64,000 nt of DNA, taken from assembly GCA_965153355.1 (NCBI GenBank), contig OZ231127.1, positions 40,176,001 through 40,240,000 of the forward strand, given 5' to 3'. Below, in pieces: positions 1 to 10,508 of this stretch (positions are counted from its first letter, which is position 1; each line of letters begins with the position of its first letter). Source of the stretch: Flaccisagitta enflata. Lineage: Eukaryota > Chaetognatha > Sagittoidea > Aphragmophora. The position numbers were made by a program, and so were the translations under genes. Below the pieces are notes generated by a model, which was not told the origin of the DNA, did no database searches, and was given only the letters and a program-made list of their open reading frames with translations.

Positions 1-45
1 ACGGACGGACAAAGCCTCTTATAGAGTTGCGTGTCCGCAACTAGA
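1..45 (+). repeat. End fragment of the short hairpin-ended element
   Basis: The window opens inside a copy of the abundant short element described at 51447-51630. What remains is the (GACG)n core, the AAAGCCTCTTATAGAG block and the terminal hairpin AGTTGCG-GACA-CGCAACT. The rest lies outside the window. Confidence 0.7.
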
Positions 46-212
46 AATGTAAAAAATAAGCGTTCTCAGCCTTCTTTTTGCCCTCGCTTACATTCCTATC
101 CAATCTCTAATTCATTCGTCGTTTTTTTATTCATTCACTTATTCACTCATTCCTTCATTCTTTCTTTCCTTTTTTGAATCGCGAGACCAAAACATTGGCT
201 TAAACTCCGCCT

Positions 213-421
213 CTTTAGTTGCAGACACGCAACTCTACAAGATGCTTTGTCCGTCCGTCCATTGGTTCGTTGGTCCGTGAGCACAAGTCAAAAAGTGGGA
301 AAACGATCGTTTTAGAAGTTTTTTGTGTATGTGTCTGTGGAAGGGGGTTGGGTGTGGATGAGGGTTGGCTGCCCCTGCTCACTCATCCGCAATATCATTA
401 CATATGTCCCCGTGTCACTTG
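213..421 (-). repeat. Short hairpin-ended element, GTGAC-end variant
   Basis: Read on the minus strand, this copy ends with the quasi-palindrome around AGTTGC..GCAACT, preceded by a (GACG)n tract. Its other end carries the GTGAC..GTCAC-like block and the CCGCAAC/GGGGCAG block seen in copies at 2614, 55044 and 56268. It is diverged and carries no coding potential. Confidence 0.65.
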
Positions 422-920
422 TTCTTTATCTTTTCCTTTTGGCGTTTATAAATGTTACACTGAAATTTCACCCTCGTTAGATAAATCAATGCTACTCTTT
501 TTCAACTGAGAAAAAAATGCCAATAATTATTGTTCTTAAGAACTGACAAGGAATGTATGAATGAACGTTTTTAATTATTGTGTGAATGAATGGATGAAAA
601 TTGACATTGAATCAGTGCGAATGAAAGTTAATGAAAGTGAATGAAAGTGAATAGAAGGGAATGAAAGTGAATGAAAGTGAAAGAAAGTGAGAATATTAAA
701 GGAATGAATATCGACGCCAGGATTGGCAGTTTTGCGCAGTTTTGACATTTGCGCTGATCAATCCACCAACCGACTTAGGGACAAACCTGACTTCCTGTAG
801 ATGTGTGAGGACACACATAAAAGTAAAGTCAAATTAAGCTTAGCTCAATTTTGGTATAAACCTAGTTTTTTTTAACAAGGCATGAAAACGATCTAAAATT
901 AAGAATGTTGTTAAGTATGT
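422..920. other. Intergenic stretch, only (GAAT/GAAAGTGAAT)n-like simple repeat
   Basis: I see no gene. Around 600-700 there is an imperfect AATGAAAGTG tandem repeat, and around 860-925 there is a TTAAGTATG-type A/T-rich segment. No exon-like open frame with splice sites is apparent. Confidence 0.5.
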
Positions 921-921
921 G

Positions 922-1750
922 TTAAGTATCTTGGCGTTTTTTAGATGCTAACATAAATGGATCTGTACACGCGGGAAATCTTATGAAGGTATGCGCTGGC
1001 AGGATGGCGTTTCTTTATAGATGTTCATCACTTTTTGATAAAAAATGTTGCCAGACGCTCTGTGCTTCCTTGATTCGACCTTATATCGATTACTGTTGTT
1101 GCTCTTGGTACGGTAGTCTTTCGGCAGCTCTGAGAGAAAGGCTCAACGTGATCCAGCCCAAAATGATAAGGTTTATACATAGTGTGGATAACCGAGGACA
1201 CGTTGATCTTTCACATTTGCGGGATTTGGGTTGGATGCATATTCCGGATCGCGTGAAATATTTTCGAATGGCGCACCTTTTTCGAATTCGGCATAAGTTG
1301 GCACCAAAGTATCTGTTGCCAAATTTCAAAGCAGTGTCGGATGCTCACACGTACAATACTCGCGGTAGCACGTACAACTTTCACTTATCGCGTGAATTAT
1401 CTCGCTTTTCTGACGGCTTTGCCTTTACCGCTATAAGACAATGGAATGACCTGCCTAATAGCATCAAGTCTATCAGTGGATTTCAAGTTTTTAAGCGAAA
1501 ACTTAAAGATCATTTGCTTTCGCAGTATGGTTGATTTTTAACGGATATTTTTGACAGATTTTTACGGTCTTGGAACAGTTTTGATTCACGGAGTTTTGAA
1601 TTTTTTATCTTTTTATGAATTTACTTTTAAAGGGACCCTGTTGGAAAAAAGTTGATTACAACTTTCACTGGCTATCCCTCGAGGCAAGTAGCTTTACAAT
1701 CCCTTTTTTAATTATCTTGTTTCGTAAATAAAATTCATTCATTCATTCAC
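922..1750 (+). mobile_element. 5'-truncated non-LTR retrotransposon (LINE), reverse-transcriptase C-terminus and 3' end
   Basis: The frame at 983-1534 translates to the region after the catalytic domain of a LINE reverse transcriptase, with typical LIRPYIDYC, the AALRERLNVIQ block and a final RQWNDLP...FKRKLKDHLL segment. Just upstream (about 922-950) the conserved KYLGVFLD motif is readable only after a one-base shift in a T-run, so the copy is broken. The reverse-transcriptase core and endonuclease are missing. After the TGA at 1534 come about 190 bases of 3' UTR ending at AATAAA followed by (ATTC)n, a tail style known from CR1/L2/Jockey-related LINEs. The copy is dead. Confidence 0.85.
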
Positions 1751-1787
1751 TAGTAGCTTTCTCTATTTCTCTTCAAGATTTGAGAAA

Positions 1788-1931
1788 ACAATGACGGATA
1801 CACGGCAATCCAGTCACAGTTGGTTTGGCAGGAGCAGTAATGTGAAAACTGGTTTCAATTAAAAAATGTCACCGATGAACCGACAGACCGACCAACACGG
1901 CAAGGTTTAGTCGCGTGTCCGCGACTAAAAA
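1788..1931 (+). repeat. Short hairpin-ended element, GCAATCCAG-end variant
   Basis: Begins with GGATACACGGCAATCCAG, has the GGCAGGAGCAGTAATG block and a GACC-rich core, and ends with the hairpin TAGTCGCG-TGTC-CGCGACTA followed by AAAA. The copy at 56630 has the same left-end variant. Confidence 0.7.
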
Positions 1932-2086
1932 TGTACAGATAAAAGTATGGTAAAACTACCGCCTTTACCGGGCTTCTTTCCCTATCGGGTACAAAAGAAA
2001 TTTGGGGGCGTGCCCGGCGTGCATGCTTGGAAAAAAATATTAATTTTAGGCCTGCCTATATTCGATCTGTCTTGAAATTAGTACTA

Positions 2087-2263
2087 CAGTTAAACCCCGC
2101 TCTAACGGATTTAAGGGGACCAACAGTTTTTTTCTGTTATAGGCGGACTTCTGTTATTGCCAACAAAGGAAATAAAAGAAATAAACTTGAAGGGACCATA
2201 AATTTGTGTCTGTTATCGGCGGAATTCCGTTGGTGGCGGGTCCGTTAGAGCGGGGTTCAACTG
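2087..2263. mobile_element. Pogo/Tc1-like MITE with TA target duplication
   Basis: Terminal inverted repeats of about 22 bp (CAGTTRAACCCCGCTCTAAC at the left, its complement at the right, one mismatch) bound a 177-bp element directly flanked by TA on both sides. TA duplication and CAGT-type ends are characteristic of the Tc1/mariner/pogo superfamily. There is no transposase, so it is non-autonomous. Related inner sequence recurs in PRMT7 intron 4 (32090-32340). Confidence 0.85.
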
Positions 2264-2613
2264 TACGTTATTTCTTCGTTTCCTCACCTTTGCTGTTCGA
2301 AGCCTTAGTTATCCCTAAGTTGGTCATTGTTCCTCAAGTCGCTCATTGGAAATATATCTATTATCTAATGGTTTCAAAGTTCAAGTAGCTTCAGTAGAGA
2401 AAGACGGTATATCTGTTGGTCCAGTACATGATCTACATTCTAAGCGCACTGTCCACTTTTATTGTTCTAATTCCTTCTCTGTTTTCTTTGTCTCTCCACT
2501 TAAGGACCCGTTGGATGAGGGGAAAGAAGTAATGGCATATCGACAGTGTAAAGGGGCTTTAGCATGAGATCTAGTAAATGGCTTCATTTGCTGAGGCCAG
2601 TAATAATAGTCCA

Positions 2614-2812
2614 TTTTTAATTGCGGACACGCAACTCAATAAGAGGCTTTGCCCGTCCGTCTGTCTGTCCGTGAGCAAATTGGCAAAACTAGCATTTTAG
2701 AAGCTTTTTGTGTATGTGTCTGTACTGGAAGGGGGGTTGGCCTTGGGTGTGCATGGGGGTTTGCTACCCCTGCCCTTTCGTCCGCAACAATATTGTGACC
2801 CCGCGTCACTTG
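2614..2812 (-). repeat. Short hairpin-ended element, GTGAC-end variant
   Basis: On the minus strand it starts CAAGTGACGCGGGGTCACAA, contains the GGGCAGGGG block and ends with the hairpin AGTTGCG-TGTC-CGCAATT followed by AAAAA. It is a nearly complete copy of the variant at 55044-55258. Confidence 0.75.
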
Positions 2813-3148
2813 TAAAGATGTCACTGTGCTCTTTATCCTTCAATCGTGTTTTAACCTTGTTATGAAGCGCAACTTTCTTGAAGCTGCCAGACTGTCAGTT
2901 TTCTGTCCAATTTCTTAAGGACTGGTACTCTAATCTCCTAAGGCATGTCTGTCCGTCATCAGTCTAAAGTCAGCTAAGTCTCCTCACCCCCCTGGTGTCC
3001 CCTCGACCTAAAGTCTCCCCATCCACCTCTCTCCTCTTCCTCGGATCACGTCATGAATCATCGCCATCAGCTTCAAGTCTAGTTTTTGTCAAAATGGGTT
3101 TGAATCCCAATGTTAAAGGTTCGAGTTTCTGTTCAAAGCAATTTGATT

Positions 3149-3383
3149 TACTATCTTCGCCGAAAGAAACGCAGCAGTTTTAGAAATAGCATCAACTTTG
3201 GAAAAGTATTGCTCCTAAATGAGTAAAGCTACAGACCCCAGATTGGTCCCATTTTAAAGCCCTCCTTTAAATCTTTAAAATTGGACCAATCTGGGAAGTG
3301 TAGCCTTGTACGTTTAAGAGCAGCATTCTCCCAAAGTTTATGCTATTTCTTTAACTGCTGCGTTTCTTTTGGCGAAGATAGTA
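3149..3383. repeat. Long near-perfect palindrome (foldback/MITE)
   Basis: Two arms of about 110 bp, beginning TACTATCTTCGCC and ending GGCGAAGATAGTA, are reverse complements with scattered mismatches. They meet at a centre near 3265, so essentially all 235 bp would fold into one stem. The arms share the CAGATTGGTCC segment near the centre. No target duplication is obvious and no gene is present. Confidence 0.85.
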
Positions 3384-4690
3384 GTTTGTTAAACCGTTAG
3401 TTGTTTCAGAGGTGTAAATAATTGTGTGGCATTTGAATCTCCTCCCCCCCCCCCCCCCCGCGCCTTTGATTTTCTTCCCCACAACGCATCCCATTGCGTT
3501 AGAATATCTATGATTTTCTAACCCACAAAGCAATAAATCAGTTTATTAGAGGCATATTGGTGAATTGTCTTGTATTAATCAAATATCAACTTTTGGAATT
3601 ACCATAAGTGTTAAATCTTCAAATATTTTCTATCAGCTTCTTTGTAGCTTTTGATTTTTTCCCAATCTCCAACATTTTGATGGCGGGAGTAAGGCATACG
3701 TAATCAAAGTTCAACTCATGTATACCATCACGTTTCAAACCTCGCGCCTTTGGAACGGCGGCTTGGGTGGTTTGAGTGTCAGAGGAATACATGCGTACTA
3801 ATGAGTATTCTAGTTTCTTAACATTTTATTATTTTCTTTCTTATTCCTTATCATTTGATATGTCTCACGGACCTGCACGACTCTTTGGGAAGTAATGATT
3901 GTTACACACCAAGTTATGCATCCTTGATATCAAAACTTAAAGTGATATGGAAACAATTTAGGTTTTAATAAGTTCGTTTTCCCAACGTGTTTTGTGGTAA
4001 AGATTCACTAGCTTTTCAGTATTCATAAAATGAATGACTGTTTTTCTTTTTTATTAAGTAGTCATTCATCACATTCGCACAATTAATTCAGTAGCTAGAT
4101 CTCGTGATTCAACCGTAAGTTTCCGTAAGTTAAAGATCTCGTCCTTAAGTCAATGATGATCATTGTCGGAGCGTTTGCTCATTCTTTTCAACGTCCTTGA
4201 GTGAATCATTGCAGCCTGCAATTTGCAGGAGCATCTGCTCATTCATTTCATCGTCCTGAAACGAATCATTGTAGTTGCTAGATGCCCATTGTGTATTCTT
4301 CGCCACTTTCCACTTCAAAGCGTTGGCTGGATATTCAATCAATGATCTATTCTTAATCCGTTCTAACTCCTTAGATTCACTGTTGTACCAAGGTCAAGAA
4401 CCGTGTTGTCCATAGGCTTTTTTTATTACCCCACAATTAGAAGTCAATTAGAAGTTATTCTTGAGTCACAAGTGACATTAAGAAGTCAGTTTAAAGTTTA
4501 AACAATCAGTTGTCAAGACGAGGTCAAGGCCGCGCCAATTGAGCGAGCAAGGAGACAATCATGGTGTCCTCTTTGTGAAGTCGAATGGAGACATCTTTCT
4601 AAGCACATGATATCAGAAATCTTTGTGGCTGATCTTTACAAAACAAAACAAAAAATGAAACATTGATATGGAGTGATCATCTGTCTCGTT
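3384..4690. other. Intergenic, no gene seen
   Basis: There is a C-homopolymer at about 3441-3460 and a short imperfect direct repeat near 4165-4270 (units beginning GAGCRTYTGCTCATTC). The open frames here are short and have no recognisable domain or codon pattern. Confidence 0.45.
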
Positions 4691-4699
4691 TAATTTCCA

Positions 4700-5440
4700 A
4701 TGAAAATCGTTGTGGCCATGATGATGATATTTGCGAAAGTTATGAATCTTGAGATGAAAATCGTGATGAAAACGATGATCATGATAGTGATGACAGCGAT
4801 GATCATGATAGTGATGAAGATAATGAACGCAATTATGACCATGTTTGTGATGATGTCCATGACAGTGATGATGATCATGACAGTGATGATGATAATCATG
4901 ATAGTATTGATGATGATCATGGTGATCATGATAGTGATAAAGATAATGATCATGATGGTGACAAAGGCGATGATCATGATAGTGATGATGATCATGATTG
5001 TGATGATGACCATGATTGTGATTATGATAGTGATGATGATCATATTAGAGATGACGATCGTGATGATTATCAGGGTAGTAATGATGATCCTGAAAATGAT
5101 GATGCTGATCATCGTGATTGTGATGCTCTATCGTTTAATCTTTATGATTCCTTCAATTGGCAGTACAGTTCCTCCAGTTGGGGGAATGATCATGCACAAA
5201 TCCGCGTAGTTGGAGCCTTTCAGCGAACATCCGACCCTTTGAAATCATGGTAGTGATGGAGATAATGATGATAGTTATGATAGTTCGAATGATCACAATA
5301 GTGATGATGATCATAATGATGATGATCATAATGATGATGATCATGATCATGATGATAGTGATGATAAGTATCATGTTGATGATGATCATGAAAGCGATGA
5401 TCATGATAGTGATGATCATGATAGTGATGCTTTCTATGTA
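4700..5440. repeat. Degenerate GATGATCATGATAGT minisatellite
   Basis: A diverged array of about 15-bp units built from GAT, ATC and ATGATCAT words. The long Met/Ile-rich frames on both strands are by-products of this repeat and are not proteins. A non-repeat spacer at about 5140-5240 interrupts it. Confidence 0.85.
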
Positions 5441-5454
5441 TCACTTTATTCCAA

Positions 5455-5660
5455 AAAACTCCAAATTGGAGGAACGATCCTCCAAACTGGAGGGACGATC
5501 CTCCAAACTGGAGGAACAATCCTCCAAACTGGAGGAACGATCCTCCAAACTGGAGGAACGATCCTCCAAACTGGAGGAACGATCCTCCAAACTGGAGGAA
5601 CGATCCTCCAAACTGGAGGAACGATCCTCCAAACTGGAGGAACGATCCTCCAAATTGCTA
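5455..5660. repeat. 21-bp hairpin minisatellite, array 1 (about 9 copies)
   Basis: The unit is GGAGGAACGATCCTCCAAACT, repeated in tandem. Each unit contains the inverted pair TGGAGG/CCTCCA around a 6-base loop. All frames stay open because 21 is a multiple of three and the unit has no stop, which explains the repetitive pseudo-ORFs on both strands. Confidence 0.95.
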
Positions 5661-6055
5661 GAATGATCCGAATTGCATTTTTAAATCCCCTTTTAAACCC
5701 CAGCCAATAAGCCCCAACCATTCCAATTTTATTTTTGGAGGAACTCAGAAAGAGATTTAGTCTGAGTTCCTCCAATATTATCCTCCAAATTGGAGGAATG
5801 ATCCTCCAATTTGCTAGAAAGATCCAAATTGCACATCTAAATCCCCTTTTAAACCCCAGCCAATAAGCCCCAACCATTCCAATTTATTTTTGGAGGAACT
5901 CAGAAAGAGATATAGTGTGAGTTCCTCCAATATTATCCTCCAAATTGGAGGAATGATCCTCTAAATTGCAAGAATTATCCCAAAAGCATTTCTAAATCCC
6001 CAATTACACCCCAGCCAATAAGCCCCAACCATTGCATGTTTAAGACTTCCAACTG
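5660..6055. repeat. Higher-order repeat of about 150 bp around the 21-bp motif
   Basis: Blocks carrying AATCCCCTTTTAAACCCCAG, then CCAATAAGCCCCAACCATT, a GGAGGAACTCAGAAAGAG motif and a single 21-bp-type hairpin recur about every 150 bp. The same composite unit reappears at 7905-8225, on the other side of the 30-bp array. Confidence 0.85.
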
Positions 6056-6059
6056 CAAT

Positions 6060-7445
6060 TGTTAGATGATCAGGACTCGTGACTGTGATCATTGAAACAC
6101 CAAGACTCCTGGTCATGATCATCGGATGATCAGGAGTTGTGATCATGATCATCAGATGATCACTACTCCTGGTCATGATCATTGGATGATCACGACTCCT
6201 GGTCATGATCATCGGATGATCAGGACTCCTGGTCATGATCATCGAATGATCAGGACTCTTGGTCATGATCGTCCGATGATCAGGACTCCTGGTCATGACC
6301 ATCGGATAATCAAGACTCCTGGTCATGATAATCTGATGATCAGGACTCCTGGTCATGATCATCCGATGATATGGGTCATGATCATCCAATGATCAGGACT
6401 CCTGGTCATGATTATCAATCTGATCGTTGGATGATCATGAGTCCTGGTTGTGATTATCGGATGATCAAGAGTCCTGGTTGTGGTCATTGGATGATCAAGA
6501 GTTCTGGTTGTGATCATTAGATGATCAAGAGTTGTGGTTGTGATCATTGGATTATCAAGAGTCCTGGTTGTGATTATTGGCTGACCAAGAGTCCTGGTTA
6601 TGATCATTGGATGATCGAGTGTCCTGGTTATGATCATTGGATGATCGAGTGTCCTGGTTGTGATCATTGGATGATCAAGTGTCCTGGTTGTGATCATTGG
6701 ATGATCAAGTATCCTGGTTGTGATCATTGGATGATCAAGAGTCCTGGTTGTGATCATTGGATGATCAAGAGTCCTGGTTGTGATCATTGGATGATCAAGA
6801 GTCCTGGTTGTGATCATTGGATGATCAAGAGTCCTGGTTGTGATCATTGGATGATCAAGAGTCCTGGTTGTGATCATTGGATGATCAAGAGTCCTGGTTG
6901 TGATCATTGGATGATCAAGAGTCCTGGTTGTGATCATTGGATGATCAAGAGTCCTGGTTGTGATCATTGGATGATCAAGAGTCCTGGTTGTGATCATTGG
7001 ATGATCAAGAGTCCTGGTTGTGATCATTGGATGATCAAGAGTCCTGGTTGTGATCATTGGATGATCAAGAGTCCTGGTTGTGATCATTGGATAATCAAGA
7101 GTCCTGGTTGTGATCATTGGATGATCAAGAGTCCTGGTTGTGATCATTGGATGATCAAGAGTCCTGGTTGTGATCATTGGATGATCAAGAGTCCTGGTTG
7201 TGATCATTGGATGATCAAGAGTCCTGGTTGTGATCATTGGATGATCAAGAGTCCTGGTTGTGATCATTGGATGATCAAGAGTCCTGGTTGTGATCATTGG
7301 CTGATCAAGAGTCCTGGTTGTAATCATTGGATGATCAAGAGTCCTGGTTGTGATCATTGGATGATCAAGAGTCCTGGTCGCGATCATTGGATGATCAAGA
7401 TTCCTGGTTGTAATCTTTGGATGATCGAGTCCTGTTCATGATCAT
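6060..7445. repeat. 30-bp hairpin satellite, two subfamilies (about 45 copies)
   Basis: From about 6420 to 7440 the unit is GATCAAGAGTCCTGGTTG plus TGATCATTGGAT, about 34 copies, most of them identical and exactly in 30-bp register. From 6060 to 6420 a second, more diverged subfamily has CAGGACTCCTGGTCA in place of CAAGAGTCCTGGTTG. Each unit contains the perfect hairpin TGATCAT-TGG-ATGATCA. The open frames (MITTRTLDHP on one strand, IKSPGCDHWM on the other) are repeat by-products. Confidence 0.97.
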
Positions 7446-7489
7446 GATCATCCTTGATGATCAAGAGTCCTGTTCATGATCATAAAACT

Positions 7490-7625
7490 GATGATGATGA
7501 TAATAAAGATGATGATGATAGAAATGATGATCGTGAAAGTGATGACGATGTCTTTTTTTCTCTTTCAATTTGTTTCTTTGTCTTTTTGTTTCTATGTCTC
7601 TCTGTTTCTATCTCTCTCTCCTATT
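7490..7625. repeat. Low-complexity spacer, (GAT)n then T/C-rich
   Basis: A GATGATGAT tract followed by a TCTTTTTGTTTC-type pyrimidine run separates the 30-bp satellite from the second 21-bp array. Confidence 0.7.
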
Positions 7626-7626
7626 T

Positions 7627-7905
7627 AAAACGATCCTCCAAACTGGAGGAACGATCCTCCAAACTGGAGGAACGATCCTCCAAACTGGAGGAACGATCCT
7701 CCAAACTGGAGGAACGATCCTCCAAACTGGAGGAACGATCCTCCAAACTGGAGGAACGATCCTCCAAACTGGAGGAACGATCCTCCAAACTGGAGGAACG
7801 ATCCTCCAAACTGGAGGAACGATCCTCCAAACTGGAGGAACGATCCTCCAAACTGGAGGAACGATCCTCCAAACTGGAGGAACGATCCTCCAAATTGGAG
7901 GAATG
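7627..7905. repeat. 21-bp hairpin minisatellite, array 2 (about 13 copies)
   Basis: Same unit as array 1, with almost no divergence between copies, in the same orientation. The near-identity between arrays 2 kb apart suggests recent expansion or gene conversion. Confidence 0.95.
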
Positions 7906-8225
7906 ATCCAAATTGCATTTCTAAATCCCCTTTTAAACCCCAGCCAATAAGCCCCAACCATTCCTATTTTATTTTGGAGGAACTCAGAAAGAGATATAGT
8001 GAGAGTTCCTCCAATATTATCCTCCAAATTGGAGGAATGATCCTCCAAATTGCTAAAATCATCCAAATTGCAATTCTAAATCCCCTATTAAACCCCAGCC
8101 AATAAGCCCCAACCATTCCTATTTTATTTTGGAGGAACTCAGAAAGAGATATAGTGAGAGTTCCTCCAATATTATCCTCCAAATTGGAGGAACGATCCTC
8201 CAAATTGCTAGAATCATCCTCCAAA
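7905..8225. repeat. Higher-order ~150-bp repeat, second block
   Basis: Two units of the composite repeat described at 5660-6055, including the CCAATAAGCCCCAACCATTC block and the GGAGGAACTCAGAAAGAG motif. Confidence 0.85.
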
Positions 8226-8249
8226 TTGCTAGAATCATCCAAACTGCAT

Positions 8250-8369
<120 letters not shown>

Positions 8370-8379
8370 ATGAGAACAA

Positions 8380-8482
8380 ATTGGAGGAACGTTCCTCCAA
8401 ATTGGAGGAGCGATCCTCCAAATTGGAGGAACGATCCTCCAAACTGGAGGAACGTTCCTCCAAACTGGAGGAAGCCTCCTCC
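8380..8482. repeat. 21-bp hairpin minisatellite, array 3 (about 4-5 copies)
   Basis: A short, slightly diverged array with GTTCCTCC in place of GATCCTCC in some units, directly following the TC tract. Confidence 0.9.
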
Positions 8483-8529
8483 AACTTTTCTGTGAGAATC
8501 CGACCTGTCGAAACGGTGTGAGAAAATTG

Positions 8530-9060
8530 GGGTTTTTGGTTGAAATTTGGTATGGAGTCTCTAAATGGAAGGACTCAACATGTGTACGTGATTTATATGC
8601 ATTTGAGCATGCTAACCGGCCAAACCGACCTACCACCCAACCAGCCACACGGCCCAAAAGTGAAAAACTTGCTTAACTTTGTCATTTTTCAACTAATTTG
8701 GTTGAAACTTGGTATGGGGTCTCTAAATGGAAGAACTCAACATATGCGCACGATTTATCCTGTCAAACCAGCCTACCACCCAACCAGCCTACCAACCAAA
8801 AAGTGATAAATGTGCATATCTTTGGCGTTTTTCAACCAATTTGGTTGGTACGGAGTCTCTAAATGGAAGGACTCAACACATGTATGTGATTTATTTATGT
8901 ATGAGCATGCTAACCGGCCAAACCAACCTACCACCCAACCAGCTTACCAGCCTAAAAGTAAAAACTTACAAAAATTGGACATTTTTCAACCAAATTGGTT
9001 GAAACTTGGTATGAAGTCTCTAAATGGAAGAACTCAACATACGCACACTTTTTATGTCAT
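8530..9060. repeat. ~155-bp tandem repeat (4 units)
   Basis: Units contain GAAACTTGGTATGGGGTCTC, then TAAATGGAAGAACTCAACAT, then ACCACCCAACCAGCC. Starts fall near 8538, 8699, 8846 and 8997. A further diverged unit continues at 9661-9790 after the inserted element at 9061-9660. Confidence 0.9.
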
Positions 9061-9660
9061 GGTGTACAGGAACAAGAAATTTTGGTTTCATTATACGTTT
9101 TGTTTGTGATATAGATTTAAATTAAAGAAATATCATTGGGATTTCAGTTAAGTAATTTTGATATAAAGCATAAAATGTCTTAGCAATGTTTTCAAACCCA
9201 GAATACCCATTATAGTTTCAAAACAATCAGAAATAAGAACTGAATGTTTGAATTCCTTTGAAAAATAGTGAACAAAATTTCACAAGGTCGTTAGGTGAAA
9301 TTATATCACGGCTTCAGTACACAAAATTTTGCATTTCTAAGAACATGGCCCTTTTTTTATATGTTTTTAAAAAGAGGCCATGTTTTTAGAAATGCAATTT
9401 TTTTTATTTCTATGCAATAATATAATTTCACCTAACAGGAGTGAGATAATAAAGTATGATTTTCTTTAAAAAATCTTATTTTTTTGACCTTTTTTCAATA
9501 TATTATTTATATCAAGTCTGTATTTCAGTGATTATCTATGCAAAAAATTAATGTTTAACACTTAGAAAATGTTTTTTCCTTAAAAAAAAATTATAAAAGA
9601 AAACATTAAAAATTTCTAAAAAATTGTAATGACGCATGAAATTTCTTCTTCCCGTACACT
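9061..9660. mobile_element. ~600-bp inverted-repeat element inserted in the 155-bp satellite
   Basis: The left end GGTGTACAGGAACAAGAAAT is matched by the complement of the right end (ATTTCTTCTTCCCGTACACT) with two or three mismatches, and the interruption falls within a satellite unit that resumes at 9661. That pattern is what a transposed element leaves. The inside is A/T-rich, carries the palindrome at 9290-9436 and has no transposase. I could not settle the target duplication. Confidence 0.65.
9290..9436. repeat. 147-bp nested palindrome sharing a core with 33059-33197
   Basis: Outer arms GTTAGGTGAAATTATA / TATAATTTCACCTAAC enclose inner arms GCATTTCTAAGAACATGGCC / GGCCATGTTTTTAGAAATGC. 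The inner core is nearly the same as that of the palindrome in PRMT7 intron 6, but the outer arms differ completely. Confidence 0.8.
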
Positions 9661-10508
9661 GCGTCTTATCTAAACCAGCCTACCATCCAACCACCCTACT
9701 AGCCTAAAAGTGAAAAACGTGCATAACTTTGTCATTTTTCAACGGATTTGCATGAAACTTTGTATGGCGGCTCTAAATGTAAAGACTTATAGTTTTGGTG
9801 AACTTACAGGGTTAGCGATCTTTTGGTCATAGCGATCTTACGGAATTGGTGATTTTTAACCCCCTTCCGTCGCGGACCCAGATACTGTTCAGATTTTTTT
9901 CTTAGATTAACTCGTATGCCAGAAGAATGAATGAACATTCTCGGAAGGTGGCGCGTAATGCCCGTAGGTCAAATAAAAATGTATGAACCATTTCGTTTTT
10001 GCCCATGCCATGGAATTTTTGTTGTAGGTTTTCTTTCTCTCGCTTTATCATTGTTCTGTCGTCACTCTTTTCTCCATCTTTGTGCGCGCCTACTCTACAC
10101 GCGAAACCCCGATTTCGATTTACAATATTGTAGCTCGTATGTATGAATCTTCGTTTTGACACACGAGACTTAGCGGTCTTTTGTCCCTCCAATTTCAATC
10201 GCAGCTTGTTTGTATAGATTTTTTCATTGGATGAATTGGTCATCGTGGAATAAATCGAAGGGAAACATTGTGTATGTGTTATCATTGCATATTTCTTAAC
10301 GGAGTAGTTCTTGTTCTTATTACACACAGTGACCTTGTGGTCGACCATGTTAGGATTCACGTTAACTGACATTAGGGAGGCATTCTCTCGCATAATTACA
10401 ATAACCTCGTCCTGACCCGAGGCCTAACAATGAAACGTGGATAGTTAAATGAAACTCATAAACAATACAAAATATAACATAATAAAGGAATTACAATCAC
10501 TCGTCAAG
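9661..10508. other. Last satellite unit, then upstream region of the KLHL20 gene
   Basis: A diverged 155-bp satellite unit ends near 9790. From there to the first KLHL20 exon I see no repeat or exon. A minus-strand open frame of 163 codons (9902-10393) has no recognisable domain and is probably chance. The promoter should lie here, but no defined element stands out. Confidence 0.4.

Noticed and set aside
4690-5666. Met/Ile-rich membrane-like proteins
   Set aside because: They are translations of the GATGATCATGATAGT repeat and have no start or context of a gene.
6420-7440. CRISPR array
   Set aside because: The repeat is continuous with no unique spacers, and the DNA is from an intron-containing animal genome.
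6359-7441. Long open frames on both strands (306 and 342 codons) across the 30-bp satellite
   Set aside because: The frames follow from a 30-bp unit without stops and from its strand symmetry. There is no independent coding signal.
7488-7520. CTGATGA in the GAT-rich spacer as a hammerhead core
   Set aside because: There is no matching GAAA block and no enclosing stem; the word arises from the GAT repeat.
9902-10393. Minus-strand open frame of 163 codons upstream of KLHL20
   Set aside because: No domain, no splice or promoter context, and composition like chance A/T-rich sequence.
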